Positions 1 through 8,131 of a stretch of 36,556 nt of DNA are shown piece after piece (position 1 is the stretch's first letter; every line of letters begins with the position of its first letter). The notes under the pieces were generated by a model, which was not told the DNA's origin, did no database searches, and was given only the letters and a program-made list of their open reading frames with translations. This DNA is from Blautia sp. (GTDB lineage: Bacteria; Bacillota; Clostridia; Lachnospirales; Lachnospiraceae), in the NCBI GenBank assembly GCA_022769545.1, contig JALEJS010000020.1:1-36556 (forward strand), written 5' to 3'. Made by a program: the position numbers and the translations under genes.

Positions 1-324
1 ACTACGTTTGCAAATGTTGAGATTTATTTTGATCAGAACAGATTCGCAATGTTTATTTCAATGATTGGTGCATTGCTTAATATAGGATTGAATTATGTTT
101 TTATTCGGTTGTTTGGTTACATCGCAGCTGCATACACGACACTGTTTTGCTATATTGTATTTGCCGCAAGTCACTACATTTATATGACAAGATCAGTAAA
201 ACGAATAATCGGACAACACATGTTTAATACTGCGCGCCTTGTGGGGTTGAGTGTAGCAATTCTTCTGGCAGGCATAGGTGTTGTTTTCATGTATGACAAA
301 ATTGTTGAGCATTCTTCCGAATAG
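1..324 (+). CDS. Polysaccharide flippase (Wzx/MATE-like), C-terminal fragment
   Basis: The reading frame is open from base 1, so the gene begins before the window; 107 codons are visible. The segment has three hydrophobic stretches. The spacing and wording around NIGLNYVFI and FGYIAAAYTTL are typical of the late helices of oligosaccharide/O-antigen flippases, which move lipid-linked repeat units across the membrane. The protein stops soon after its last helix (MYDKIVEHSSE), earlier than I expect for the family, so the C terminus may be trimmed. It would be the last gene of a polysaccharide cluster to the left. The family call is from sequence style only; another MATE-type exporter is possible. 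Confidence 0.72.
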   Translation, partial: TTFANVEIYFDQNRFAMFISMIGALLNIGLNYVFIRLFGYIAAAYTTLFCYIVFAASHYIYMTRSVKRIIGQHMFNTARLVGLSVAILLAGIGVVFMYDKIVEHSSE

Positions 325-356
325 AAATAGAGAATGTTACGTCTATTCTTCAAATG

Positions 357-378
357 TTAACAGGTCGTATCCTGTTAA
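357..378. promoter_or_regulatory. Perfect inverted repeat, candidate operator of the adjacent XRE regulator
   Basis: TTAACAGG and CCTGTTAA flank a 6-nt spacer (TCGTAT), giving a perfect 8-bp dyad. It ends 6 nt before the Shine-Dalgarno site of the helix-turn-helix gene. Such dyads are common autoregulatory operators of XRE repressors. No T-run follows that would make it a clear terminator of the flippase gene. A second, weaker dyad (GAATAGA/TCTATTC) lies just upstream near 319-347. Confidence 0.45.
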
Positions 379-399
379 AAAATGAGAGGAGACTTTGAG

Positions 400-1167
400 A
401 TGAACGGTATTAAATTTATTAGAGAAAAAAGCAATTTTTCACGTAATGCATTAGCAGAGCGAATGGGCGTAACAAGGCAGACGGTAACACTTTGGGAAAG
501 AGGCGTTAGAAAGCCGGACAAAAGCCATCTGAAATGGCTGTGTGATTTTTATGGTGTTGAAGAAAAATGGTTTGGAGAACTTTCCGATGACGACATAATG
601 ATTTTAAAAGTAATGAAGATGTATCGTCATTATGATGGAGAAAAGGAATATTTCTCATTTATTCCAGAAAAAGATGGATGGGCTGAAATAAGTATTCCTT
701 GCGGTGAACTGGATGATTTGCTCGACGAGAGATATGCTAATGTGCTAAAGAAGAAAAAAAATTTCATACAGCATATTGAAAACTATCTTGAGTGTAAATA
801 CAACAGCAAATACGACGACAAGGTTTGTCTGTTTGATAAGATTTGTACTGCAGAACGTGGGATGAAGGATATTGAAAGATACTTAACTCTAATGGAGACA
901 GTTCAAGGGGTTGGAACTGAGGGATCGTTTTTAAAGGTACCTTTTCGATACGAGATAAAAACCGTTTTATATGCAATGATGGTTGCTTCTGGCCAATACA
1001 CTGCCGAGGAGATTAAATCTATGTATGAGATAGATTTTGAAGAGGGTGGACTTCATATTGATTCTGAGTATATGGCTAAACTTATAGAATTAATGAGGAA
1101 CCACTGGACAACATACAAGCGCATGTGTGGCACGCATGAGTTACCAGGTACGCGAAACAGCGGATAA
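400..1167 (+). CDS. XRE-family helix-turn-helix transcriptional regulator
   Basis: This encodes a 255-aa protein. Residues ~1-60 form an XRE/Cro-C1-type helix-turn-helix: NALAERMGVTRQTVTLWERG carries the two recognition helices, and PDKSHLKWLCDFYGV is the usual fourth-helix segment. The remaining ~190 residues are charged and not recognised. I chose the ATG at 400 because AGAGGAG (385-391) lies 8 nt before it; an in-frame ATG at 382 has no ribosome site and would add six residues. A perfect dyad lies immediately upstream, suggesting autoregulation. The last residues (ELPGTRNSG) belong to a motif shared with the next gene's C terminus. The target genes are unknown. Confidence 0.85.
   Translation: MNGIKFIREKSNFSRNALAERMGVTRQTVTLWERGVRKPDKSHLKWLCDFYGVEEKWFGELSDDDIMILKVMKMYRHYDGEKEYFSFIPEKDGWAEISIPCGELDDLLDERYANVLKKKKNFIQHIENYLECKYNSKYDDKVCLFDKICTAERGMKDIERYLTLMETVQGVGTEGSFLKVPFRYEIKTVLYAMMVASGQYTAEEIKSMYEIDFEEGGLHIDSEYMAKLIELMRNHWTTYKRMCGTHELPGTRNSG
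1138..1157 (+). repeat. Copy 1 of a diverged ~20-bp motif (GAAGTnCCAGGTACGCGAAA)
   Basis: GAGTTACCAGGTACGCGAAA forms the last codons (E-L-P-G-T-R) of the XRE gene, just before its stop. Similar sequences are at 1224-1243 and 1779-1799. Confidence 0.45.
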
Positions 1168-1223
1168 AGATAATTAACAGTTGAAGAAATACTGATGAGC
1201 GGCCGGACTTTTGGCATACATAT

Positions 1224-1243
1224 GAAGTATCAGGTGCGCAAAA
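1224..1243 (+). repeat. Copy 2 of the diverged ~20-bp motif
   Basis: GAAGTATCAGGTGCGCAAAA lies in the 125-bp gap between two genes. It could form part of a 20-codon reading frame starting at ATG 1194 (ending KYQVRKTISR), for which no ribosome site is visible. This copy is the most diverged of the three. Confidence 0.4.
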
Positions 1244-1292
1244 CGATCAGCAGATAATAATGTGATATAGAAACATCAGATGGAGGAAAGAG

Positions 1293-1808
1293 ATGGAGAA
1301 TGATAAATACAGCTGGACATATAATTATTCTTTATTTAAACATCATGACTGGATAAAGATAATGTGCTTTTTGTTTACCCTTACGGTTTTGATTATCTGT
1401 TTTGCCTTCTTTATTGCCCGGCCACATGATTTTCTTGGTGTGCTGATGGAAAATTTATGGGTGATCGGAATGATATTGGCGATATATGGGCTATCGGTTC
1501 TTATAGCTCTTATATGGTATAGAAAAGGGTATCTTTATCGTTATTCTATTGAAAATGGCTGGCTGAAAGTTATCAGGGGTTATGTACCGATGAGTCATGA
1601 GATGATCGTCAATGAAAGGATCGGTTCATCGATTAATCTAAAGGATGTCAGATCAATAAAACTTGATAAAGAGACAGACTCCATCTCGATGAGAGGATTT
1701 ATGATTTTGGCGACCATCTATGCGGACAAAAACGAAATCGATTATATTTATCAGCTGATTCTGCAAGGCATGAATCGTGAAGTGCCAGGTACACGAAAAA
1801 GAAGATAA
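1293..1808 (+). CDS. Small membrane protein of unknown function with two N-terminal helices
   Basis: The product is 171 aa. Residues ~22-43 and ~52-75 are strongly hydrophobic, with a short loop between them, so both ends should be on the same side, probably cytoplasmic. The part after residue ~80 is soluble and resembles a membrane-tethered PH-like strand-rich domain (YRYSIENGWLKVIRG), but I cannot name a family. GGAGG about 7 nt before the ATG supports the start. The protein ends NREVPGTRKRR, sharing the P-G-T-R tail with the preceding XRE protein. Base composition is AT-rich like the neighbouring accessory genes. Confidence 0.7.
   Translation: MENDKYSWTYNYSLFKHHDWIKIMCFLFTLTVLIICFAFFIARPHDFLGVLMENLWVIGMILAIYGLSVLIALIWYRKGYLYRYSIENGWLKVIRGYVPMSHEMIVNERIGSSINLKDVRSIKLDKETDSISMRGFMILATIYADKNEIDYIYQLILQGMNREVPGTRKRR
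1779..1799 (+). repeat. Copy 3 of the diverged ~20-bp motif
   Basis: GAAGTGCCAGGTACACGAAA encodes E-V-P-G-T-R at the C terminus of the small membrane protein. Loose similarity to copy 1 may continue downstream, since GATAAA and later CGGACTT follow both copies. Confidence 0.45.
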
Positions 1809-2081
1809 AAAGAAGAAAAAAGCAATGAAAGAATTAGGTAGTCGGACTTAATCCAATAAAAACTGCAAAAATCATTGACTTGTCCGGAGATATGAAAGGG
1901 ACAAATCGTTTTATGGAACATATGCGTTTTGTGGAAAGATGATTATTTTGAATTTGCAGAGGGCAGCAGAGAGCTTATTTACTGTTAAAAGTCCCGGGAA
2001 GCGATTGTGGGATCTAAAGCGTGGTGATACGTGTACATGGAAAATGAGATTTCATGTATCACATTGAAAGGGGGAAAAGGA

Positions 2082-4139
2082 ATGAAACGAATGACAGGTA
2101 TTTTGCTGACTGCAATATTCGCATTCGCGTTGTGTGTGCCGGCTTCTGCGGAAATGGTGTACCAGGAGGACGAGGCATTACAGGTAAATGAAGCAGAGAG
2201 TATAGAGATCAGTTTATATTTTGAACAGTATGAACAGTTAGTGGAAAAGCTCGGGATGATGCCGACAGAGTCGTGGCAGTTTTTAGGAGAAAACTCCTAT
2301 GAAAAAGACCGGTTCTTTCTGGAATGGGGAGAAAAGGTATTCAGTATGAAAAATGATGGTGCACCATATATAAAATTATATGGTGCAGGCATTGGAGATA
2401 GTGTTGAACAATTGGACAAAACGTTGCTGGAAAATGGGTGGGTAAACTATTACAGCAATCATAGTGAGTGCGAATATTTAGCGGTTATTAATGACAGAAG
2501 CTATTTTGCAGCTGTTCAAAAAAATGAAACCGGTGATATTGAGTCCTGGTATTTGAATAATTGGCCGCAAGGAGAGGATGTTGGAGGCATTCTTTCGGAA
2601 TTGCAGGAGAAACAGGCGAATGTCCCTGCAGAAGGAAATGAATCGGCGGAGCAAAAGAAAGCATACAAGGCTGTGATTGAACAGGCGGAACAGCAGTATG
2701 GTCCATATGTGCTTGAGGATTATGGGAATATTCAGTATGCGACGGGAGTATGTTATCTGGAACTGCGTGATGTCGATAAAAATGGAATGGATGAATTGCT
2801 GCTGGTTCATAACAGCGGGGAAATGACGGAATTTGGTTCATTAAAAAGTGACAGTTATCAGTATGAGTTATGGACTTATTCGGATGGAAAGGCGATACAG
2901 CTGGAGACTGGCGGACTTTATTATTCGAATGGAGGATGGCCAGGTGTATGCTGGACAGAATACGATGGCAATACATACCTGGTTACAAATGCGGAGAATG
3001 TGGAGTCATATTGGTTCCATGGCTTTTATCCAGACGGTTCTTTCGGAGTAGTGGATAATTATCTTTCTGAATTTTCAGGCGGGGACTGGATCTCGTATTT
3101 GAATGGGGTTCGAATTGATGAAAAAGAATGGATGGAAAAAACCCAGCAGTATATGGCAAATGCATCTTTGGTGAATTTGTTTTTTGAGAATGGGGATTAC
3201 GTATTTCAAATCGTACAAAATGTGAAGAATTCGCTTGAGAGTTCTCAGGCTCAGGAGGAGACGGGTACTGGAACCGGCGGCGCTGTTTCAGAAGGACAGG
3301 CAGAGCCGGCCAATGTTTTTGAAATGCTTCCTTCTGGATTTACGTTTTCCAGCGGCGCCGGCGGATGGGCGACAGAGCTTTTCTTAAATGATGACGGGAC
3401 ATTTACCGGTCAGTATCATGATTCGGATATGGGGGATCTGGGTGCGGAATATCCCAACGGGACTGTGTATATCCGTGATTTCAGCGGGAAATTTACAATG
3501 CCGGTAAAAGTGGACGAGTTCATTTATTCGATGCATCTGGAAACGCTGAATGTGGAGGGAACCACTGGTACCGTGTATTACGAAAATGGAATCAAATACA
3601 TTGTTTCCGAGCCATATGGTTTTGAAAATGCCGACGAATTTCTTATCTATTTACCGGGATGTCCCCTTGAAAAGACGGCGGAAGATTTTCTCATGTGGTC
3701 ATTTATCAGCTCGCAGATTAGAAGTACCATTCCGGCTGGTGTGTATGGAATATACAATGTAGGTGGAATGGAAGGGTTCATGGGAGAAGAGGATGGTATT
3801 CTGTGGCGAAATACCTACGCATATTCTTATGATTTTTGTACGTCAGAATTATGGCCAAGTTACTATTCAAAGAGTTATTTAACCTTTTGGCCGGAAGCGG
3901 GTGCGGCAGCATTATCATTGGGATTTGACTGGAGCAGCGACAGTCAGACAGAATTTGTAGCTTTTGATAACAACGGAACCGGCGAGTACCGTATAGCACT
4001 TGATTTTAACGAGGATTACAGTTCGGTCACTGTGGCGGTAAAAAGTATGTCAGGCTTTAATTTAGAGCCATGGGGCGGTACTGCGGATGGAACACTTCTG
4101 GCGGAATACCGTGTAAAGACGGACGGTTCACAGATATAA
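2082..4139 (+). CDS. Large secreted protein of unknown function
   Basis: The product is 685 aa when started at ATG 2082, which has AGGGGG 7 nt upstream; a longer in-frame start at 2031 would put 17 extra residues before the signal sequence. Residues 1-23 (MKRMTGILLTAIFAFALCVPASA) form a Sec signal peptide with an A-S-A cleavage site, and no lipobox is present. Around residues 223-235 a D-V-D-K-N-G-M-D-E-L segment looks like the calcium-binding-type loop common in secreted Lachnospiraceae proteins. After a linker rich in G, T, S and E (~400-425), the C-terminal part (from MLPSGFTFSSGAGGW) resembles a beta-rich domain seen repeatedly in Clostridia lipoproteins. Its function is unknown. Export to the cell surface or medium is inferred from the signal peptide. 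Confidence 0.78.
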   Translation: MKRMTGILLTAIFAFALCVPASAEMVYQEDEALQVNEAESIEISLYFEQYEQLVEKLGMMPTESWQFLGENSYEKDRFFLEWGEKVFSMKNDGAPYIKLYGAGIGDSVEQLDKTLLENGWVNYYSNHSECEYLAVINDRSYFAAVQKNETGDIESWYLNNWPQGEDVGGILSELQEKQANVPAEGNESAEQKKAYKAVIEQAEQQYGPYVLEDYGNIQYATGVCYLELRDVDKNGMDELLLVHNSGEMTEFGSLKSDSYQYELWTYSDGKAIQLETGGLYYSNGGWPGVCWTEYDGNTYLVTNAENVESYWFHGFYPDGSFGVVDNYLSEFSGGDWISYLNGVRIDEKEWMEKTQQYMANASLVNLFFENGDYVFQIVQNVKNSLESSQAQEETGTGTGGAVSEGQAEPANVFEMLPSGFTFSSGAGGWATELFLNDDGTFTGQYHDSDMGDLGAEYPNGTVYIRDFSGKFTMPVKVDEFIYSMHLETLNVEGTTGTVYYENGIKYIVSEPYGFENADEFLIYLPGCPLEKTAEDFLMWSFISSQIRSTIPAGVYGIYNVGGMEGFMGEEDGILWRNTYAYSYDFCTSELWPSYYSKSYLTFWPEAGAAALSLGFDWSSDSQTEFVAFDNNGTGEYRIALDFNEDYSSVTVAVKSMSGFNLEPWGGTADGTLLAEYRVKTDGSQI

Positions 4140-4210
4140 ATGGCAGGGATGAAAGAATTAGTCTGGCATGAAATGTCAGGAATTTCAAAATAAACAGTGA
4201 GGTGACGGTT

Positions 4211-4762
4211 ATGGATTTTTTAAAAATGGTAGAAACAAGAGAAAGCTGCCGTTCATTTGACGGAACACCGGCAACAAGAGAGGAACTGATCAAGATTGTT
4301 GAAGCGGGACGCCTGTCTCCAAGCGGATGTAATGCACAGCCGTGGAAATTTATTATTGTTGATGAGGAACCGGCGCTTACCAGGCTCAGAGATGCCCTGG
4401 TTCTTGAAAACGGAGCAACGGGTGCCGGTTGGAGAAGTGAAGTGTCGTCTTATATTGTCGTCGTAGAGGTGCCTGCAAAGATTATGCCGGCAGCGCTTGA
4501 GCATTACAAGGATACCCAGAGATTTGCGCCAGGTGATTTGGGAATGGCCGTTATGAATATGTGCTATGAAGCAATGGATCTTGGTTTGGCGACATGCATA
4601 CTCGGTCTGAACGATCAGAGAAAAATGGAAGCAGCGTTTCATATTCCGGAAAACTGTGATGTAAGAATGGTATTAGCGGTGGGTCATCCGAAAACAAAGG
4701 GTGAGCCAAGACAGAAGGTTCGAAAACCTTTTGATGAGGTGTGCAGTTTTAATCAGTGGTAA
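4211..4762 (+). CDS. Nitroreductase-family flavoprotein
   Basis: The product is 183 aa, the usual length of short FMN-dependent nitroreductase-family proteins, which reduce nitro compounds, quinones or flavins with NAD(P)H as dimers. The N terminus MDFLKMVETRESCRSFDG matches the family pattern for FMN phosphate binding (R-x-S-x-R-x-F). SPSGCNAQPWKFIIV is the second hallmark, and LGLATCILGL with the late VGHPK segment fits the C-terminal FMN loop. GAGGTG 6 nt before ATG 4211 supports this start; a GTG at 4202 would add three residues. The substrate is unknown. Neighbouring flavin or redox genes are absent. Confidence 0.88.
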   Translation: MDFLKMVETRESCRSFDGTPATREELIKIVEAGRLSPSGCNAQPWKFIIVDEEPALTRLRDALVLENGATGAGWRSEVSSYIVVVEVPAKIMPAALEHYKDTQRFAPGDLGMAVMNMCYEAMDLGLATCILGLNDQRKMEAAFHIPENCDVRMVLAVGHPKTKGEPRQKVRKPFDEVCSFNQW

Positions 4763-4809
4763 GAATTTCCTGTGACATTCCTGGCTTTGCAGTGATGGAG
4801 GTGTGAAAT

Positions 4810-5358
4810 ATGATTTCTTTGATGAATACCGGCAATTCAGCACAAAATAAGATTTTTCTGGATCGGGGTGATATCACCAGACTGGATTGTGACTGTATCG
4901 TAAATGCTGCCAACAACAGCCTTCTTGGCGGTGGTGGTGTGGATGGTGCCATCCACCGCGCTGCAGGAAAGAAGCTGCTGGAAGAATGCAGAACGCTTCA
5001 TGGCTGTGCGACAGGGGAGGCAAAGATAACCGGCGGATACAATTTAAAGGCAAAATATGTGATTCATACAGTCGGTCCGATTTACTCCGGAGCAGCGTCG
5101 GATGCGAAAATGCTTGCAGACTGTTACCGCAATTCGCTGAATCTGGCAAAGCAGTATGGCATCCGCAGTATTGCTTTTCCTGCGATTTCCACAGGGGTGT
5201 ATGGATATCCGGCGGAGCAGGCGGCTGGCATTGCGGTTCGGACAATTCATCAGTGGTTTGATGCGAATGCGGACTATGGAATGGAAGTAATTCTTTCCTG
5301 TTTTAATGACGTAACATATAACTTATATAAGATCCTGTTAAAAGATGAGATGAAATAA
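4810..5358 (+). CDS. Macro-domain protein, probable O-acetyl-ADP-ribose deacetylase
   Basis: This 182-aa single macro domain binds ADP-ribose. Hallmarks are DIT-x-L (21-25), VNAANNSLLGGGGVDGAIHRAAG around 31-53, and the ISTGVYGYP phosphate-binding loop near 126-134. NAAN with GGGGVDGAIH is the pattern of the MacroD/YmdB-like class that hydrolyses O-acetyl-ADP-ribose or removes ADP-ribose from proteins. A GGAGGTG ribosome site sits 7 nt before the ATG. Its neighbours (a nitroreductase and a phosphatase) do not point to a specific toxin or sirtuin partner, so the physiological substrate is open. Confidence 0.92.
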   Translation: MISLMNTGNSAQNKIFLDRGDITRLDCDCIVNAANNSLLGGGGVDGAIHRAAGKKLLEECRTLHGCATGEAKITGGYNLKAKYVIHTVGPIYSGAASDAKMLADCYRNSLNLAKQYGIRSIAFPAISTGVYGYPAEQAAGIAVRTIHQWFDANADYGMEVILSCFNDVTYNLYKILLKDEMK

Positions 5359-5408
5359 GAATGTGATGAAAGCAGCATTGGCGAACAGGGATCTGCAAGG
5401 AGAATCCA

Positions 5409-6230
5409 ATGAAACAGATGGTAGATATGATTGCAGCGAAGGCTGATCAAATGGAAGAAATCATCCGGCATGCGGGTGAAGTCATGAAGTCGAATTCACC
5501 GGCTGCAGGAGCGGTGCATGCAAAAGACGGTATTGCAAATTTCGTTACGGATTTCGATGTCCGGATTCAGAAATATCTGATCGGGGAACTGAGCCGTATG
5601 TTTCCCGGCTGCGGCTTTTTTGGGGAAGAGGAGACCGATGGGAATGATCACAACACGGCATCTGGTTTGTGCTTTTTTATTGATCCCATAGACGGAACGA
5701 CGAATTATATTTTTGGTTATCATCACAGCTGTGTTTCTGTTGGTGTTTCCAGTGAGGAAAGGATGATTGCCGGTTTTGTGTACAATCCCTATGTGGACGA
5801 ATTTTTTTCAGCGGTGCAGGGACACGGGGCATTTTTGAACGGGCAGAGACTGCATGTTTCGGATCGTTCTCTGGAAGAGGGAATTGCCGCCTATGGCTGT
5901 GCCAGATATAACGAGGGTGATACCAATGCTTTGTTCCAGGTCGCGAAAGAACTGTATCTGAACAGCCTGTCGCTCCGGAACGGGGGATCGGCAGCACTGG
6001 ATCTTTGCAGAATTGCATCCGGCAGCAATGTGGCTTATCTGGAACTGAAGCTGCAGCCTTATGACTTTGCTGCGGCAAGTGTCATCATCCGGGAGGCCGG
6101 AGGAATCATCGGGCAGGTAGATGGGTCTGAAATTCTGTTGGACAAACCGTGCTCCATTCTGGCCGGGACGCCGAAGGCAGTCGAACAGGTGAAGCAGGTG
6201 TGCCGGAATTTTTGTGTTTGTACATGCTGA
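5409..6230 (+). CDS. Inositol monophosphatase family protein
   Basis: The product is 273 aa and metal-dependent. Ligand motifs are visible: GEEE at 72-75, DPIDGTTNY at 92-100, and the late aspartate in PYDFAAAS (D219), where most members have W-D. The family dephosphorylates inositol phosphates, sugar phosphates or 3'-phosphoadenosine compounds; the substrate here is not resolved. Context suggests sugar-nucleotide metabolism, since a dead fucokinase and a nucleotidyltransferase follow. The last nine or so residues (CRNFCVCTC) are unlike the family. They are read out of frame from bases that look like the start of the fucokinase remnant, so a deletion has probably rewritten this C terminus. 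The active-site part is intact. Confidence 0.88.
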   Translation: MKQMVDMIAAKADQMEEIIRHAGEVMKSNSPAAGAVHAKDGIANFVTDFDVRIQKYLIGELSRMFPGCGFFGEEETDGNDHNTASGLCFFIDPIDGTTNYIFGYHHSCVSVGVSSEERMIAGFVYNPYVDEFFSAVQGHGAFLNGQRLHVSDRSLEEGIAAYGCARYNEGDTNALFQVAKELYLNSLSLRNGGSAALDLCRIASGSNVAYLELKLQPYDFAAASVIIREAGGIIGQVDGSEILLDKPCSILAGTPKAVEQVKQVCRNFCVCTC

Positions 6231-7044
6231 CGTAAGTGATAACAGGCTTTTTCTTTCGCGAGATGTGCTGCTTTTGTTTAATCCGCTGCAGATTGATTAT
6301 AACGGGAGGGGAGCCGCTGCCATTTCCTTTAAAGAGCAGGTGGAGACCGGGAAAAATCATGGGGTTTTCCTGAATGGAGAGGATGGAAATGTGAAGAAAT
6401 TTCTGCACAAGCAGACGGTGGAGACACTGAATGCCTGCGGTGCGGTGAATGAGAATGGCTGTGTGGATATTGATACGGGTGCCGTGATCTTTTCCGTCGG
6501 AATGCTGGATGCTCTGTGTGGACTGATTGCGTCGGATGAGGACTATGACCGGTACGTGAATGAGACGGTGCGTCTGTCTCTGTATGGGGATTTTCTGTAT
6601 CCTCTTGCGGCAGATTCCACGCTGGAACAGTTTTATAAAGAAAAACCGGAGGGGAGTTCTGTGAAGAACTGCTTGAGGCGCGCGGAAAAATATGGGAGGC
6701 ACTTCGGGCTTACCGGCTGAAGCTTTTGCGCCTGGCCCCGGCGAAATTCATTCATTTTGGGACGACTCGCGAGATTCTGGAGCTGATAAGCGGCGGAGTG
6801 GAGGAATACAGAGACCTCGGATGGAGCCGTCATGTGCTTGCCATGGAACAGATCATGCCCACCGGCGACGGATGGCACGATCAACGATCTGATCGACGGG
6901 CGTCTCGTCTGCGGTGCCGGCGGAGGCGGTTTTCTGCAGGTGATCCTGAAAAAGGGAGTCAGCAGGGAAGATGTACATAACAGACTGAAAGCCGTCTTCC
7001 AGGACAGCCCGGTGGATGTCTGGGACTGTGAACTGGTCTGGTAA
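6202..7044 (+). pseudogene. fkp: Remnant of bifunctional L-fucokinase / fucose-1-phosphate guanylyltransferase
   Basis: Three pieces in two frames line up with the bifunctional fucose-salvage enzyme, which normally has roughly 950 residues. Piece 1 (6202-6650) contains DVLLLFNP, VETGKNHGVFL, GNVKKFLHKQTVE and NIDTGAV-like wording of the guanylyltransferase part. A frame change at the G-run 6651-6654, consistent with loss of one base, leads into piece 2 (to about 6855), which carries APAKFIHFGTTREILELI. Piece 3 (about 6875-7044, back in the first frame) carries the GHMP-kinase end, LVCGAGGGGFLQVILKKGVS to VDVWDCELVW. The N terminus and most of the kinase part are missing. Known role of the family: fucose to GDP-fucose. 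This copy cannot work. Confidence 0.82.
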
Positions 7045-7114
7045 ACGATAAACGAATGAGTAAGTAAGATACGATACAATTTCATGTGCAGTTTATGAAA
7101 GGAAAGAATACATT

Positions 7115-8059
7115 ATGAAAAAGACAACTCTGTTAATTATGGCTGCGGGAATCGGAAGCCGTTTTGGCGGCGGAATCAAGCAGCTGGAGCCGGTGGGGCT
7201 GAATGATGAGATTATTATGGATTATTCCATTCATGATGCCATTGAGGCAGGATTTAATAAAATCATTTTTGTCATCCGCCGTGATATCGAAGCGGATTTC
7301 CGGGAGCGAATCGGAAATCGCGTGGAAGCGATCTGCGGAGCGCACAATGTGGAAATTGCCTATGCATTTCAGGATCTGCAGGAGGTACCAGAGGGCTGTG
7401 CGGTTCCGGAGGGACGGACAAAGCCCTGGGGTACCGGACAGGCGGTTCTGGCGGCAAAGGATGTCATTCATGAGCCCTTTGCGGTGATCAATGCGGATGA
7501 TTACTATGGCAAGAAGGCCTTTTACCAGCTGCATGACTGGCTGATCGAAGAACATGCGGATTCTGCGATTTCCATGGCCGGTTTTATTCTGAAGAATACG
7601 CTGTCAGAAAATGGCGGTGTGACCAGAGGGGTCTGCAAGGTTACGGAAGGACACAGCCATGTTATGGATGTAGTGGAGACGAAGAATATTGTGAAGACGG
7701 CAGACGGAGCGGAAGCGGACGGTGTCAGACTGGATCCGGAATCCTATGTATCCATGAATATGTGGGGGTTCCCGGCCAAGGAAGGCTGCGCACCGGCATT
7801 CCTGAAAGTTCTGGAAGAAGAATTCCGGACATTTTTTGAGGAGGCAGTTCCGGCGGATCCGATGAAGGCGGAGTATCTTCTCCCCACACTGATCGGGGGA
7901 TTGCTTCGTGCGGGAACATATTCTGTGAAAGTGCTGGAGACCGGTGACAAATGGTTCGGTGTTACCTATAAAGAGGACAAGGAAATCGTGGTGGAAAGCT
8001 TCCGTAAGCTGATTGCAGACGGATTTTATCAGAAAGAGCTGTATTCTGACCTTGGCTGA
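7115..8059 (+). CDS. Nucleotidyltransferase family protein (sugar-phosphate NTP transferase-like)
   Basis: The product is 314 aa. The N-terminal LLIMAAGIGSRFGGGIKQLEPVG is the nucleotide-binding loop of the NTP_transferase superfamily (G-x-G-x-R-x(3-5)-K). GTGQAVLAAKDVI (~109-121) and VINADDYYG (~126-134) supply the nucleotide contact and the metal-binding aspartates. Such enzymes transfer a nucleotide to a sugar or other phosphate, making an NDP-linked donor for wall, capsule or teichoic-acid synthesis; the nucleotide and the sugar cannot be told from sequence alone. It is intact, unlike the fucokinase remnant just upstream. A GAAAGGAAAG ribosome site precedes the ATG. Confidence 0.88.
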   Translation: MKKTTLLIMAAGIGSRFGGGIKQLEPVGLNDEIIMDYSIHDAIEAGFNKIIFVIRRDIEADFRERIGNRVEAICGAHNVEIAYAFQDLQEVPEGCAVPEGRTKPWGTGQAVLAAKDVIHEPFAVINADDYYGKKAFYQLHDWLIEEHADSAISMAGFILKNTLSENGGVTRGVCKVTEGHSHVMDVVETKNIVKTADGAEADGVRLDPESYVSMNMWGFPAKEGCAPAFLKVLEEEFRTFFEEAVPADPMKAEYLLPTLIGGLLRAGTYSVKVLETGDKWFGVTYKEDKEIVVESFRKLIADGFYQKELYSDLG

Positions 8060-8131
8060 TTTTAAGCGTTGTCTGATAAATGGGTGTGACAGGATATGGG
8101 ATCAGAACGGAACGGGAAAGAAACAATTAAT

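Noticed and set aside
1809..2081. A further gene in the gap before the large secreted protein
   Set aside because: Stops occur in all frames and no ribosome site matches a useful start. An upstream in-frame ATG at 2031 exists but would bury the signal peptide.
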